Source of the DNA: Verrucomicrobiales bacterium
Lineage (GTDB): Bacteria; Verrucomicrobiota; Verrucomicrobiia; Verrucomicrobiales; V1-33
Direction: 5' to 3'
Length of the DNA stretch: 64,000 nucleotides
Assembly (NCBI GenBank): GCA_028293125.1
Contig: JAQGPJ010000061.1
Location: forward strand, 1-64,000
Below, piece by piece: positions 9,112 to 17,995 of the stretch. The notes beneath the pieces were generated by a model. It saw only the letters and a list, made by a program, of their open reading frames with translations. It was not told where the DNA came from and ran no database searches. Made by a program: the position numbers and the translations under genes. The number at the start of each line of letters is the position of its first letter. The stretch's first letter is position 1.

Positions 9112-10920
9112 TTATTTGGAGCCGCTCATGACCGGCTTGTCCGGGACGGTGATCTCGAATTTCCGCTTCAGGGGCAGCAGCATCTGGAAGGCGTAACCCT
9201 CCCGGCTGCTGGCGGCTTTCACGTCGTTGTAAACAAACTCGCGGAGAAGATCATCATCGGTTTTGAGGGGGTCAAACTCGAAGTAGTCCTTCAGGGCCCG
9301 AAGCTTGGAGAACAAGGCCGGCACGTTTTCCCCGGTGTTGCTCCGGTTGATGCCGGCGATGTAAAGAGCGTTGACGGTGATCGTTTTGCCCTTGGTGGTG
9401 TTGGGTTTGGCCGGACCTCCGACGGTGTTGGCCCCGGTGCTGAAGGAGAAGGTCGGCGCGTTGGTGTAAAGCGGAGGCACGGCGGCCTCGCCCTTGCTGT
9501 CCACCGGGGAGATCTGGGTCAGCCAGATCTTCTCATCCTCGAACTGGGCATTGATCTTGTTCATAAGGTCCACCCAGTAGGTGCGGCCTTGGATGGCGTT
9601 GTGCAGATATTCCGCACGCTTCTCCTCAACCAGTTGTTTCTGTTCCTGGCCCTTGATCTGATTGTCAAAGCCGATCAGCTTGTCCACCTCGTTCTGGTAG
9701 CGGCTGGTTTCACGGGCGTAACTGCTGGCGGCGCTCTTTTCAAAGGCGAACAGCGTGGCCAGACCGGCCAGCAAACATCCGGCGGCGAGGAGGAGGCGGG
9801 GCTTCTTGGAGCCCACATCCTTCGTGGCCTTCACAGAAGCCGGTGAGAGGTCCAGCTCCATCGGGCAGGACATCTCGCGCAGTGCCAGACCGACCAACTC
9901 CCCCAGGGTGTGGGCCTCCGCCCCCACCTGCTCCACGTTCACGCGGGGACCCACGGCCACATTGATCAACGGGTTGAAGTATTCGACCGGGATGCGGAGC
10001 TTCTCCTCAAACACCTCTTTCAGATAAGGCAGGGAGGCACCGGCACCGGCCAGATAAACGGCCGTGGGGGCGCTGCCGCCCTGCTGGCTGCGGTAGGCGT
10101 TGGTGCGGCGGGTGATTTCACCGTGCACTTTGAGCAGCGCGTTGCGGATCACCTTGGACATGGCGTCCACCTCCGGATCCTCGTGGTCGGCATAGTTGCC
10201 TCCCAGGTTCACAAACCCCTCCTGCATCTTGCGGCCCTCGGCGGAGTCGTAGTCCATGCCCATCTCGCGGGCGATGCTCTGGGTAATGGAGGCGCCACCC
10301 GTCTGGAAGGTGCTGATGAAGACCCGGTGCCCTTCGATGAAGAGCAGGTTCGTGGTGCGGGCTCCCAGATCGATGAGCAGCACGCAAGCGTCCTGCTCCG
10401 GGTAGTTGTAGCGGTAGGCGTTGTAAAGGGCCACCGGGGCGGCGTCCACCAGATGGGTGTCCAAATTCGCGCCCTCGACCGCACCGTGCAGTTCAGTGAG
10501 ATGCTCGGAGCGGATGGCCACGATGCCGACCTCCACCTCGCCGCCGGTTTTGCCCATCAGCTGGTAGTCCCAGACGGTCTCATTCAGCGGGAATGGAACC
10601 GCCTGCTGGGCCTCAAAGCCCACGATTTTCTCCACCTGGTCCTCCGCCAGGGGGGGGAGTTTGACAAACTTGGCAATCAGAAACTGGCCGGGCACCGCAT
10701 AATTCACGCTGGCCTCCGCGACCTTGAACTGGGCGGTAAGTTGCCTCACCGCCTCGGTCAGGCCGTTGCGGCGGGTCCCGTCCGCAGTCGGATCCCCGGG
10801 CAACTCGCTGAAGGCGTAGTCCTTAAGGAGGATGCCTCCTTTGCCGCTGATCCCGAAACGCGCCATGCCGACGCGCTGGGAGCCCAGATTCAATGTGATT
10901 ACGGATTTCTTCTCGGCCAT
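9112..10920 (-). CDS. PilM-PilN fusion, cytoplasmic actin-like ATPase plus membrane/periplasmic domain (Amuc_1101-type)
   Basis: A 602-residue protein. The first 360 residues are a PilM/FtsA-like actin fold: NLGSQRVGMARF (phosphate-1-like), LLIDLGARTTNL (phosphate-2-like) and VYLAGAGASLPYL (adenosine motif). It is followed by one membrane helix at about 372-393, a coiled coil, and a periplasmic alpha/beta domain as in PilN. PilM normally binds the PilN tail in trans; here both are in one chain. The start is taken at the ATG at 10920 (MAEKKSVITLNLG) rather than an upstream TTG at 10959. It is the second gene of the operon. Confidence 0.86.
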   Translation of the reverse strand: MAEKKSVITLNLGSQRVGMARFGISGKGGILLKDYAFSELPGDPTADGTRRNGLTEAVRQLTAQFKVAEASVNYAVPGQFLIAKFVKLPPLAEDQVEKIVGFEAQQAVPFPLNETVWDYQLMGKTGGEVEVGIVAIRSEHLTELHGAVEGANLDTHLVDAAPVALYNAYRYNYPEQDACVLLIDLGARTTNLLFIEGHRVFISTFQTGGASITQSIAREMGMDYDSAEGRKMQEGFVNLGGNYADHEDPEVDAMSKVIRNALLKVHGEITRRTNAYRSQQGGSAPTAVYLAGAGASLPYLKEVFEEKLRIPVEYFNPLINVAVGPRVNVEQVGAEAHTLGELVGLALREMSCPMELDLSPASVKATKDVGSKKPRLLLAAGCLLAGLATLFAFEKSAASSYARETSRYQNEVDKLIGFDNQIKGQEQKQLVEEKRAEYLHNAIQGRTYWVDLMNKINAQFEDEKIWLTQISPVDSKGEAAVPPLYTNAPTFSFSTGANTVGGPAKPNTTKGKTITVNALYIAGINRSNTGENVPALFSKLRALKDYFEFDPLKTDDDLLREFVYNDVKAASSREGYAFQMLLPLKRKFEITVPDKPVMSGSK

Positions 10921-11005
10921 TTGGTCGTCTTGTAGAGCGGTGAAATTTCCGGCCGTCAATGGAAAAGGATTTTTCCGGAGAGGGCGGGGATGAAAAATTT
11001 GAAAC

Positions 11006-11665
11006 TCACTTGGTGGCCTTGATGTCCGCGTAATAGTCAGCCCACAGCGGCGCGAACGGGGACTGTGCTTTGTTCAGGAGATCAGCCTCCTGCTTGGGCG
11101 CGGTGCCCTTTTCCCACCATTTGGATTCGGGGCTCACTTTGTCAGTGGCAGCACCTCCCAATTTGCTGTAAAAGCCCACGATTTCACCGTTGACGGTGGC
11201 CTCCACCGCGCATCCCGTCACCAGCTGCGGGCTTCCTTCGGGTTTGCCGGCCACGCGCAGGATAGTGGAGGGGGTGACATAGACCACGCTGTGGCTGACC
11301 TCCCCAAACGAGATATTGGTGTGGGTCACCTCGCCGGTGAGAATTTTTCTATCGGCGCTTCCCGGCCCACTGAGGAAGACGTAGTATTTAAATACCACGT
11401 CCGAAATGACCTTCAAATTCTTGTCGGCGTTTTTGGGAGCAATGGCTCTGAACTCCGGCTCGATCTCAATCCAGTCCTTGGCGCGGAAGCGCTTGTCCGT
11501 GGTGCCGCCTTTGAGAGTGAAATCCGGGGTCTTCTGAACAGCGATTTTGATATCCTTGAATTCAATCATCCTGTCCTTGCCGGTGTTCTGGCCAAAAACG
11601 GAGGAGGCGGTGAAGCAGCCTGCCAGCACCACGGCGGCAACAGGGAATCGAGAAGATAATTTCAT
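11006..11665 (-). CDS. Exported pilus-operon protein (Amuc_1102-type)
   Basis: A 219-residue protein with a clear Sec signal peptide (about residues 1-25, ending near SVFGQ), then a mostly beta-strand domain. It occupies the place of Amuc_1102, first gene of the pilus-like cluster; I recall that Amuc_1102 has an OB-like fold and is proposed to serve the same machine. The start is set at the ATG at 11665 because it gives a clean signal peptide; the GTG at 11701 adds 12 residues that spoil it. The gap to the PilM-PilN gene is 85 bp. Confidence 0.75.
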   Translation of the reverse strand: MKLSSRFPVAAVVLAGCFTASSVFGQNTGKDRMIEFKDIKIAVQKTPDFTLKGGTTDKRFRAKDWIEIEPEFRAIAPKNADKNLKVISDVVFKYYVFLSGPGSADRKILTGEVTHTNISFGEVSHSVVYVTPSTILRVAGKPEGSPQLVTGCAVEATVNGEIVGFYSKLGGAATDKVSPESKWWEKGTAPKQEADLLNKAQSPFAPLWADYYADIKATK

Positions 11666-11728
11666 ACGTTCGAAGTGAGGGAATGGGATTATTTTTCGCA
11701 CGTTGCCGGGTTTTGCGGGGCAGCGCTA

Positions 11729-11789
11729 GAAAAAAATCCCAAGGGTCATCAGGTTTCTTTCCGGGCCGCGGATAATCGACCCCTTGGGA
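11729..11789 (-). promoter_or_regulatory. Terminator-like hairpin in the leader of the pilus operon
   Basis: A 9-bp perfect stem (11737-11745 with 11781-11789, TCCCAAGGG pairing with CCCTTGGGA) is followed on the minus strand by seven T residues (complement of 11730-11736). The loop is about 35 nt and GC-rich. It lies 64 bp upstream of the first pilus gene start (11665), so on that strand it would end transcription before the operon, or end an upstream short RNA. Confidence 0.55.
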
Positions 11790-11939
11790 AAAATCAAGTC
11801 CCGGACACTTTCCAATGCACTCCAGCAGGAATCGCATCAGTGCCTTTGGAAAAAGCAGCGGAAAACCTTGGCAGCGGCACCGTGATTTCATAGACATTCA
11901 GGCGCGAGGCCTCCTGTTTATCCCGCGTTTCCTCAAGCC

Positions 11940-14900
11940 ATGAGCCGCCCCATTCTCTTTTCCCCCCTGCTGCTGATCCCCTTTCTACCCCTGTCCGTCT
12001 CCCTTTCCCCTGCGGAGGAACTGGAAGGGGTCTACTCCGCGGCCCAAGGCCCCTGCCCCTCAGTGGAGGAGGCCATCGCCAAAATGACCGTTCCGGAGGG
12101 CTACGCCGTCCGTTGCTTCGCCAGCGAGCCCATGGTCATCAACCCCGTGGCCATGGCCTGGGACACCCGCGGCCGGCTGTGGGTGGTGGAGCTTTATGAA
12201 TACCCCAGCGGGGCCAAAGTCCCCAATGATTACTCCAAAACCGCCAGTGATGAGAAGTTCCGCCCGGTGGTGAAAACCGATGCCGGCTCCCCCCGGGACC
12301 GCGTGGTGCTCTTGGAGGATACGGATAACGATGGCAAGGCGGACAAACGCACGGTTTTCCTCGAAGGCCTGAACCTGGCGACCGCCATCACCTGCGGCCA
12401 CGGCGGGGTTTTTATCGGACAGGCACCGAATCTGTTTTTCTTCCGGGATACCGACGGGGACGACAGGGCGGACGAATACAAGACGGTGCTCACCGGCTTC
12501 GGTCTGGAGGACCGCCATGAACTCCTGAACAGCTTAACGTGGGGACCGGACGGCGCGATGTACTTCACGCACGGTGTCTTCACCCACAGCCGCGTGCGCC
12601 GGCCTGGTGAACCCGGCAATCAGGGTAATGTGCTGACGGCCGGGATTTACCGGGTGCGGTTCGCCGGTGGCAGTGGAGGGCCTGGGACGGAACCTCCGGC
12701 GGGAGAGACATCCCCGCACGTGGCCGGCCATGAGGTTTATTCAGATGGCACCAGCAATCCCTGGGGCGTGGATTTCGACGCCCGCGGCAATGCTTTTGTG
12801 GAGGCCTGCGTAATCGATCACTTTTTCCACATGGCTCCTGGCGGCATCTACGCCCGGCAGGGGGGAGCTCCGGAGAATCCCTATGCTTATGAGCTGCTGC
12901 CCAGCATCGTGGGCAAGGATCACCCGCGCCACTTCCGGGCCGCCTATGCCGGCATTCAGATCTACCAAGGCGGCGTTTATCCCGCCGACACCCAAGGCCA
13001 TGCCTTTTTCGGCAATATCCATGACAATGCCATTCACGAGGAGGCCATGGACCCTGCCGGCGCGGCCTTCAAAGCCCGCCCCATCCGCGATTTTCTGCGC
13101 GCCAACAACGGCTGGTTCCGCCCGGTCAGCATCCAGACCGGCCCAGACGGCTTCCTGTGGGTGATGGACTGGTGCGATAAATATCCCTGCTATCAGAACG
13201 CCCAGGCGAATCCCGAAGGCGTGGACCGGGAAAAAGGGCGCATCTGGCGGGTCGTCCACGGACCCGGTGTTCCTGGGAGCAACGGCGTGGATTATCCCTC
13301 CCGTCCCGCAAAGGAGATGGATTTCCAAAAGCTCACCCCGGCGGAGCTGCTGGCGGAGCTGGGCAGTCCCAACAACTGGCGGGTCCGCACCGCCCGCGGC
13401 GTTCTCGCTCAAAAATCATCACCGGAGGAAATCCGGGCCGCAGTGGCGCCGCATCCGGACTCCATCGAGCATTTGTGGACGCTGATCGCCGGCGGAGGCC
13501 TGCAGGACCGCATCCTGGACGCGGGGATCACCGCCCCCTTTGTTCAATCCAAAAACCCTGCCGTAAGGCAATGGGCGGCCATGGCCATCGGCTCCACGCC
13601 CGGCCTCCGTCGGCGGATTATATTGGGTGACCCGCCGCGCTCCATCGCGGGCGGAGCCATGAAGGCCCAGCTCCACGACCTGGCCGCGGATTCCGATCCC
13701 GGCGTTCGTCTGGCCGCGGCCATCGCCGTGAGGCAATGGGCCGCCGCCACCCTGACCACGGGAGCGGATCATTATGACAACGAGCTGCAGGGCCTTCTGG
13801 AGGTTCTCATCCGGAAAAACGCGGCCCCGGAGGACAAAACCCTGCCCTTCATGATCTGGGAGGGGCTGGAGCCGGAGCTGGCCGTGGCCCCAGCGGCTTA
13901 CCTCCCTTGGCTCGCCGGACTGGCTTTGGAGACCAAGCCGCTCTCCCTGGCCCTCACGTATAAATCCGCGCGCCGTGTGACCGACACCCGCAGCGCGGAC
14001 AACATGGATCTGCTGCTGGCCTTTCTGGACAAAATCAAAGGGGATGACGACCTCACCTCCCATGCCTTGGACGGCATGCTGAAAGCCCAGGAGGCCGGCG
14101 CGCTGAAGCCGGCGACGACCGATCCCGCGCCACTGTTCGCCCTCTGGAAGGACAGCAAATCGGACGCTGTCCGCCAGCTGGCCGGACGGCTGGCCACTCT
14201 GTGGGGGGATCCCAATGCCGTGGCCGCCCTGATGGGGACGGCGCTGGATCCGAAAACAGACACCGCGCAGCGCATCGAGGCCATCAAAACCGTGCGCCGG
14301 CTGAAAAGCGATGCCGCCCGCGCGGGGATTCTCCAGCTGCTCGGCACCAAAACCCCGGACTCTCTGACGCTCGAGACCATCCGCGCCGCCGGGGAGCTTG
14401 GCGGGCTGGATCTCGCCAATGAGATCCTCAAAGCCTGGGAAAGCTACCCTGCCCCGCTGAAGGTCACCGCCGCGGAGGTCTTCGCCACCCGCAACGACTG
14501 GGCCACCCGTCTGCTCGACGCCGTGGAGGGCAAGTGGATCGCCACCGGCAAAATCAGCCCCGGCAGCATCCCCGTCAGTGTGCGCCGCAGTCTGGCTCTG
14601 AACAAGGACCTGAAGGACCGCGCCGCCAAACTGCTGGGGGCTTGGAACGACTCCGGCGACGATGTCAAAGCCCTCATCGCCGCCAAGCGCCAAGCCTGCA
14701 TCGACGGCGAGCCCGACCTCGCCCTGGGCAAGGTGCTCTTCACCGCCACCTGCTCCACCTGCCACACCTTCCACGGTGGCGGACAGCAGGTCGGACCGGA
14801 CCTCATCGGCTCCGGACGCTCGAATCTGGACGCGCTGCTGGCCAATATCATCGATCCCAACCAGATCATCGGCAACGGCTACCAGAACTTCATCATCACC

Positions 14901-15683
14901 ACCAAGGATGGACGCACCCTCGCCGGACGCATCATTGAGGACACCCCCACGCAGGTCACCCTGCTGGGCATCGGCGGCAGCCGCGAGGTGGTGCCCGTGG
15001 CGGACATCGCCACCAAGGAGGACACCGGCCTCAGCCTCATGCCCATGGGCTTCGGCGCTCTGCCCGACGATCAGTTCCGCAGCCTGGTCTGGTACCTCCT
15101 GTCCCCGCCGGAGGAGGGCCCGCTGACCCCGCGGAAAAAGGAGCTGCTGATCAAAGGCGCGGAGGGGGAGGCCCGGGACCTCTCCAAACAAACGGACAAC
15201 GCCAAAACCGCCGCCGCAGGCATCGGCGGCGGCAGCAGCAGCAAAAAACCCTTGCCGCCCATCGACCACGAGTCCGTCAGCCTCTGGAATCCTGATTGGA
15301 AGGTGACCGCGCCAGGCTTCGAGGGCACGCCCCGCAAGCTTCCGGAGCACGCCGGCCGCAAAAATGTGCTGATGCTGCACCCCTTCCCCGACCGCAAAAC
15401 CCCGGCCACCCTCACCCGCCGCCTGACCGTGCCCGCCACCGGAAACCCAGTCCTGTCCTTCGATGTAGCCTCCCATGAAAGCGCGGACTGGGAACTGGCC
15501 ATCACCGCCAATGGAAAGGAAATTCGCCGCCAAGTCATCGCCGGCGGGGAACCCCAATGGAAAAACCAGACCGTGGACCTCACGCCCTGGGCCGGCCAGG
15601 AGGTGCAGTTCTCCTTGGAGAACCATGCCAACGGGTGGTCATGGGAATTCAGTTATTGGAGTGATTTGAAGGTGGTCCCTTGA
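11940..15683 (+). CDS. Secreted PVC-type membrane-bound dehydrogenase with HEAT repeats and cytochrome c domain
   Basis: A 1247-residue exported protein. After a Sec signal (1-25) comes the 'membrane-bound dehydrogenase' beta-propeller domain (about 35-420; VPEGYAVRCFASEP opening, several Asp-rich DTDNDGKAD/DTDGDDRAD loops that look calcium-binding). A helical HEAT-like region spans about 460-900. A haem c domain follows, with CSTCH at 938-942 and a predicted distal Met ligand in LMPMGFG. A beta-sandwich of about 130 residues closes it. This family is expanded in Planctomycetes and Verrucomicrobia and is thought to oxidise sugars or alcohols in the periplasm, but the substrate is unknown. It is a monocistronic-looking gene. 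Confidence 0.85.
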   Translation: MSRPILFSPLLLIPFLPLSVSLSPAEELEGVYSAAQGPCPSVEEAIAKMTVPEGYAVRCFASEPMVINPVAMAWDTRGRLWVVELYEYPSGAKVPNDYSKTASDEKFRPVVKTDAGSPRDRVVLLEDTDNDGKADKRTVFLEGLNLATAITCGHGGVFIGQAPNLFFFRDTDGDDRADEYKTVLTGFGLEDRHELLNSLTWGPDGAMYFTHGVFTHSRVRRPGEPGNQGNVLTAGIYRVRFAGGSGGPGTEPPAGETSPHVAGHEVYSDGTSNPWGVDFDARGNAFVEACVIDHFFHMAPGGIYARQGGAPENPYAYELLPSIVGKDHPRHFRAAYAGIQIYQGGVYPADTQGHAFFGNIHDNAIHEEAMDPAGAAFKARPIRDFLRANNGWFRPVSIQTGPDGFLWVMDWCDKYPCYQNAQANPEGVDREKGRIWRVVHGPGVPGSNGVDYPSRPAKEMDFQKLTPAELLAELGSPNNWRVRTARGVLAQKSSPEEIRAAVAPHPDSIEHLWTLIAGGGLQDRILDAGITAPFVQSKNPAVRQWAAMAIGSTPGLRRRIILGDPPRSIAGGAMKAQLHDLAADSDPGVRLAAAIAVRQWAAATLTTGADHYDNELQGLLEVLIRKNAAPEDKTLPFMIWEGLEPELAVAPAAYLPWLAGLALETKPLSLALTYKSARRVTDTRSADNMDLLLAFLDKIKGDDDLTSHALDGMLKAQEAGALKPATTDPAPLFALWKDSKSDAVRQLAGRLATLWGDPNAVAALMGTALDPKTDTAQRIEAIKTVRRLKSDAARAGILQLLGTKTPDSLTLETIRAAGELGGLDLANEILKAWESYPAPLKVTAAEVFATRNDWATRLLDAVEGKWIATGKISPGSIPVSVRRSLALNKDLKDRAAKLLGAWNDSGDDVKALIAAKRQACIDGEPDLALGKVLFTATCSTCHTFHGGGQQVGPDLIGSGRSNLDALLANIIDPNQIIGNGYQNFIITTKDGRTLAGRIIEDTPTQVTLLGIGGSREVVPVADIATKEDTGLSLMPMGFGALPDDQFRSLVWYLLSPPEEGPLTPRKKELLIKGAEGEARDLSKQTDNAKTAAAGIGGGSSSKKPLPPIDHESVSLWNPDWKVTAPGFEGTPRKLPEHAGRKNVLMLHPFPDRKTPATLTRRLTVPATGNPVLSFDVASHESADWELAITANGKEIRRQVIAGGEPQWKNQTVDLTPWAGQEVQFSLENHANGWSWEFSYWSDLKVVP

Positions 15684-15692
15684 CCGCCGGAG

Positions 15693-15828
15693 GAGGTTAA
15701 AGGGTTCAGGGTTCTGGATGGACTGGAAAATCTCTCCATGCCCCGGTCAAGGATTCCCCTTTTCGAAAACAATCCTGGCCCAATCACCAATAACCAATAC
15801 CCCCCTGAACCCTGAACCCTTTAACCTC
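15693..15828. repeat. Inverted arrays of GGGTTCA heptamers between convergent genes
   Basis: The left arm (15693-15714) and right arm (15807-15828) are perfect 22-bp inverted repeats starting GAGGTTAAAGGGTTCAGG. Just inside the right arm, at about 15782-15805, are CCAATAA-type units of a second repeat family. It fills the gap between the dehydrogenase gene and the convergent nuclease gene, so a two-way terminator role is plausible. Confidence 0.85.
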
Positions 15829-15838
15829 TCCCGTCCCC

Positions 15839-16447
15839 TCACCCTTCCTTTTTCCGGAAATCCCAGGGAGCGGTGGGGGAGCGGTCGGACCAGAGGCCGC
15901 GGCGGGAGGAGCGGGCATCCCGCTGGGCTTCGGCCAGGGCGGCGTCGCTGGAGTAGGCGGCATAGTGCCAAGCCATGCCGGCGCGGATCATAGCCAGGTT
16001 CACGTTGGTGACACCGTCCACGGTCACCGTGGCGACCAGCCGGCCGTAGCGGTCCTCATCGGTCACCGTCAGTTTCACCTTTTTATTGAAAACCATGGCG
16101 GAGAGCGTGGCCTTCGACGCGCCGCCGAAGGGTTGTTTCAGCTCCGGGGCATCAATGCCGCCCAGACGCACCTTGAGCTGCGGCTCATTGCCGCCGGGGT
16201 AAACCGTGATGGTGTCGCCGTCATGGACCCCCACCACTTTTCCGGAGGCGGACTGGATCCGGGCGCTGCCGTTGGTGCGTTTGGTTTTGGGGCCGGGGTC
16301 CTTGTTTTTTTCCCAGAACCCGAAAATTGCCGCCAGTACGGCGAGGATCACCGCCACCTTGCCTTTGCCTCGAAGATTGGACAGGCCGGGCAGTTTGGGC
16401 CACTGGAAGGCGGAGGAGGATTGGGTTTTCCGGGACTTTTTCTTCAC
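15839..16447 (-). CDS. Membrane-anchored thermonuclease (SNase family)
   Basis: A 202-residue protein with a basic N-terminus, one membrane helix (about 29-45, GKVAVILAVLAAIFGF), a linker, and an SNase OB-fold. Signature residues of staphylococcal nuclease are visible: the Arg in VRLGGIDAPE, with the Glu of APE, and the second Arg in DRYGRL. It should cut nucleic acids with calcium on the outer face of the inner membrane. The start is GTG at 16447; no ATG is available near the N-terminus. Its 3' end faces the dehydrogenase gene. Confidence 0.85.
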   Translation of the reverse strand: MKKKSRKTQSSSAFQWPKLPGLSNLRGKGKVAVILAVLAAIFGFWEKNKDPGPKTKRTNGSARIQSASGKVVGVHDGDTITVYPGGNEPQLKVRLGGIDAPELKQPFGGASKATLSAMVFNKKVKLTVTDEDRYGRLVATVTVDGVTNVNLAMIRAGMAWHYAAYSSDAALAEAQRDARSSRRGLWSDRSPTAPWDFRKKEG

Positions 16448-17052
16448 AGCCGCATCATTTGAGCAGCTTTTCCGATCCGCAAACTGTTTGATCGTTCAGG
16501 CATTGTCTTCCCGCACCCCTATCCCGGCTTTGGGCACTCCATGGAAAAATAGGGCCGCAGGATAAAAAAATTTAAATTTGCGTATCGCACAAGTTTAAAA
16601 CTGCGTAAGATAAGCAGGAAGTAGTCTGTTTCATTGGCGTGGATCGACTGTTTCCAGCCCGGCGCATTCCCTCAGGAATCGTCGGGTCTTTTATTTTCCG
16701 CATCCTCCCGCCTTTGCAGCGGCGTAGTATTGGCAGAATCAGCCCATGGCTCACCCCAAAAGCTGAATCGAGCCCCGTGCCTGTCGATTTGGCCCCGGGC
16801 TTTCTCTATTTTTGGCCCGTGGTCCGGGTGTGGGGAATAAAAACACCGGAGCGGATCCACCGGGTTCCGGCAGGCATCGGGAGCGGACATTCCATGGGCC
16901 CGCAAGGATGGGAGGCATGGCATCGGGCGGTGCCATTCCCGCGCTTCCGCCAAGTTCCGGTTGCCGTGCGCCGGCGGGACGGAATAGGATGGCGGCCTTC
17001 GTTTTTTCACCCGGATCAGACAGCCTCAACTCTCAGCAGACCACGAAACACC
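16448..17052. other. Intergenic region, divergent promoters expected
   Basis: About 600 bp between the divergent nuclease and YebC genes. An AT-rich island at about 16561-16625 stands out from the GC-rich background and is the best candidate for promoter elements, but I see no convincing -35/-10 pair. The frame upstream of YebC is open for 138 more codons but has no recognisable content. Confidence 0.45.
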
Positions 17053-17775
17053 ATGGGCGCACAATGGAAACAGAAATGGCGGGAACTGACCTCCAATAAA
17101 AAAGGTCAGGTGGTGGGCAAGCTGGTGCGTGAAATCCAAGTGGCGGTGCAGCAGGGAGGAACGGATCCGGACATGAATGCCCGCCTCTATGCCGCGCTGG
17201 AGAAGGCCCGGAGGAACTCCGTGACCCGCGACACCATTGAACGCGCCATCAAGACCGGCTCCGGTCAGGGAGGGGAGAAAACGCAGCTGGAGACCGTGGT
17301 TTACGAGGGCTTCACCCCCCACAAAATCCCGGTCATGGTGGAGGCCCTGACCGACAACCGGAACCGCACCGGTCCGGAAATCCGCACCCTTTTCAAAGCC
17401 GGCTCCCTGGGCACGCCGGGCAGCGTGAGCTTTTTCTTCGAGCACATGGGGGTCATTGAGGCCGTGCATCCGGAGCCGGGCCGCGATTCCGAGACCGACG
17501 CCATCGAGGCCGGTGCCCAGAATGTCGAGGAGCTGGACGCTGAGGAGGTGCCCGAAGGCCACACGGGAGCCACCTTCCTGACGGACACCAGGGAACTGGC
17601 CGCCGTCTCCAAAGCCCTCACCGCCATGGGCTGGAAGCTGCAGGCCAGCGAGCTGCGCTACCTGGCCAAGTCCTTCCCGGAGCTGACTGAGGAACAGCAC
17701 GACGAGGTCGGGGCTTTTCTGTCCGCCTTGGATGATCACAGTGATGTGCACCGCGTTTATGCTGCGGTGAAGTGA
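17053..17775 (+). CDS. YebC/PmpR-family translation/transcription factor
   Basis: A 240-residue protein of the YebC (TACO1) family, whose bacterial members bind the ribosome or DNA; recent work on relatives points to relief of ribosome stalling at proline stretches. The diagnostic start is MGAQWKQKWRELTSNKKGQ, and SNKKGQVVGKLVREI replaces the more common KGKxFTKL signature. Other family blocks are GFTPHKIPVMVEALTDNRNR and GSLGTPGSVSFFFEH. Length is typical (about 240-250). The start was moved to the ATG at 17053 from a far longer open frame. It appears monocistronic. Confidence 0.9.
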   Translation: MGAQWKQKWRELTSNKKGQVVGKLVREIQVAVQQGGTDPDMNARLYAALEKARRNSVTRDTIERAIKTGSGQGGEKTQLETVVYEGFTPHKIPVMVEALTDNRNRTGPEIRTLFKAGSLGTPGSVSFFFEHMGVIEAVHPEPGRDSETDAIEAGAQNVEELDAEEVPEGHTGATFLTDTRELAAVSKALTAMGWKLQASELRYLAKSFPELTEEQHDEVGAFLSALDDHSDVHRVYAAVK

Positions 17776-17995
17776 TATAAACAGGGAGCGCGGCTGAACC
17801 TGCGTCCGCATTTTCCGGCTCAGGTTTGATCCAGTCGGCTGCGCATGTGCGGGCATGGCTGATGTGCGCCAAAAAGGAAACACATGGCAATGCCCCCACC
17901 GCCGCCGTGCTGGAGCTGATGGACTATGGACTGGAGTTGGACCGTGGAACTGTGCTGTGGAATTGCCAAAACAGACCCGCAGACCCGGGGACGGC

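Noticed and set aside
13419-15626. 735-codon frame opposite the dehydrogenase gene
   Set aside because: No motif; the plus-strand frame has a signal peptide and haem site. Long antisense frames are expected at this GC content.
16639-17052. 138-codon N-terminal extension of YebC
   Set aside because: The YebC family starts at MGAQWKQKW; the extension has no recognisable content and begins at a weak start.
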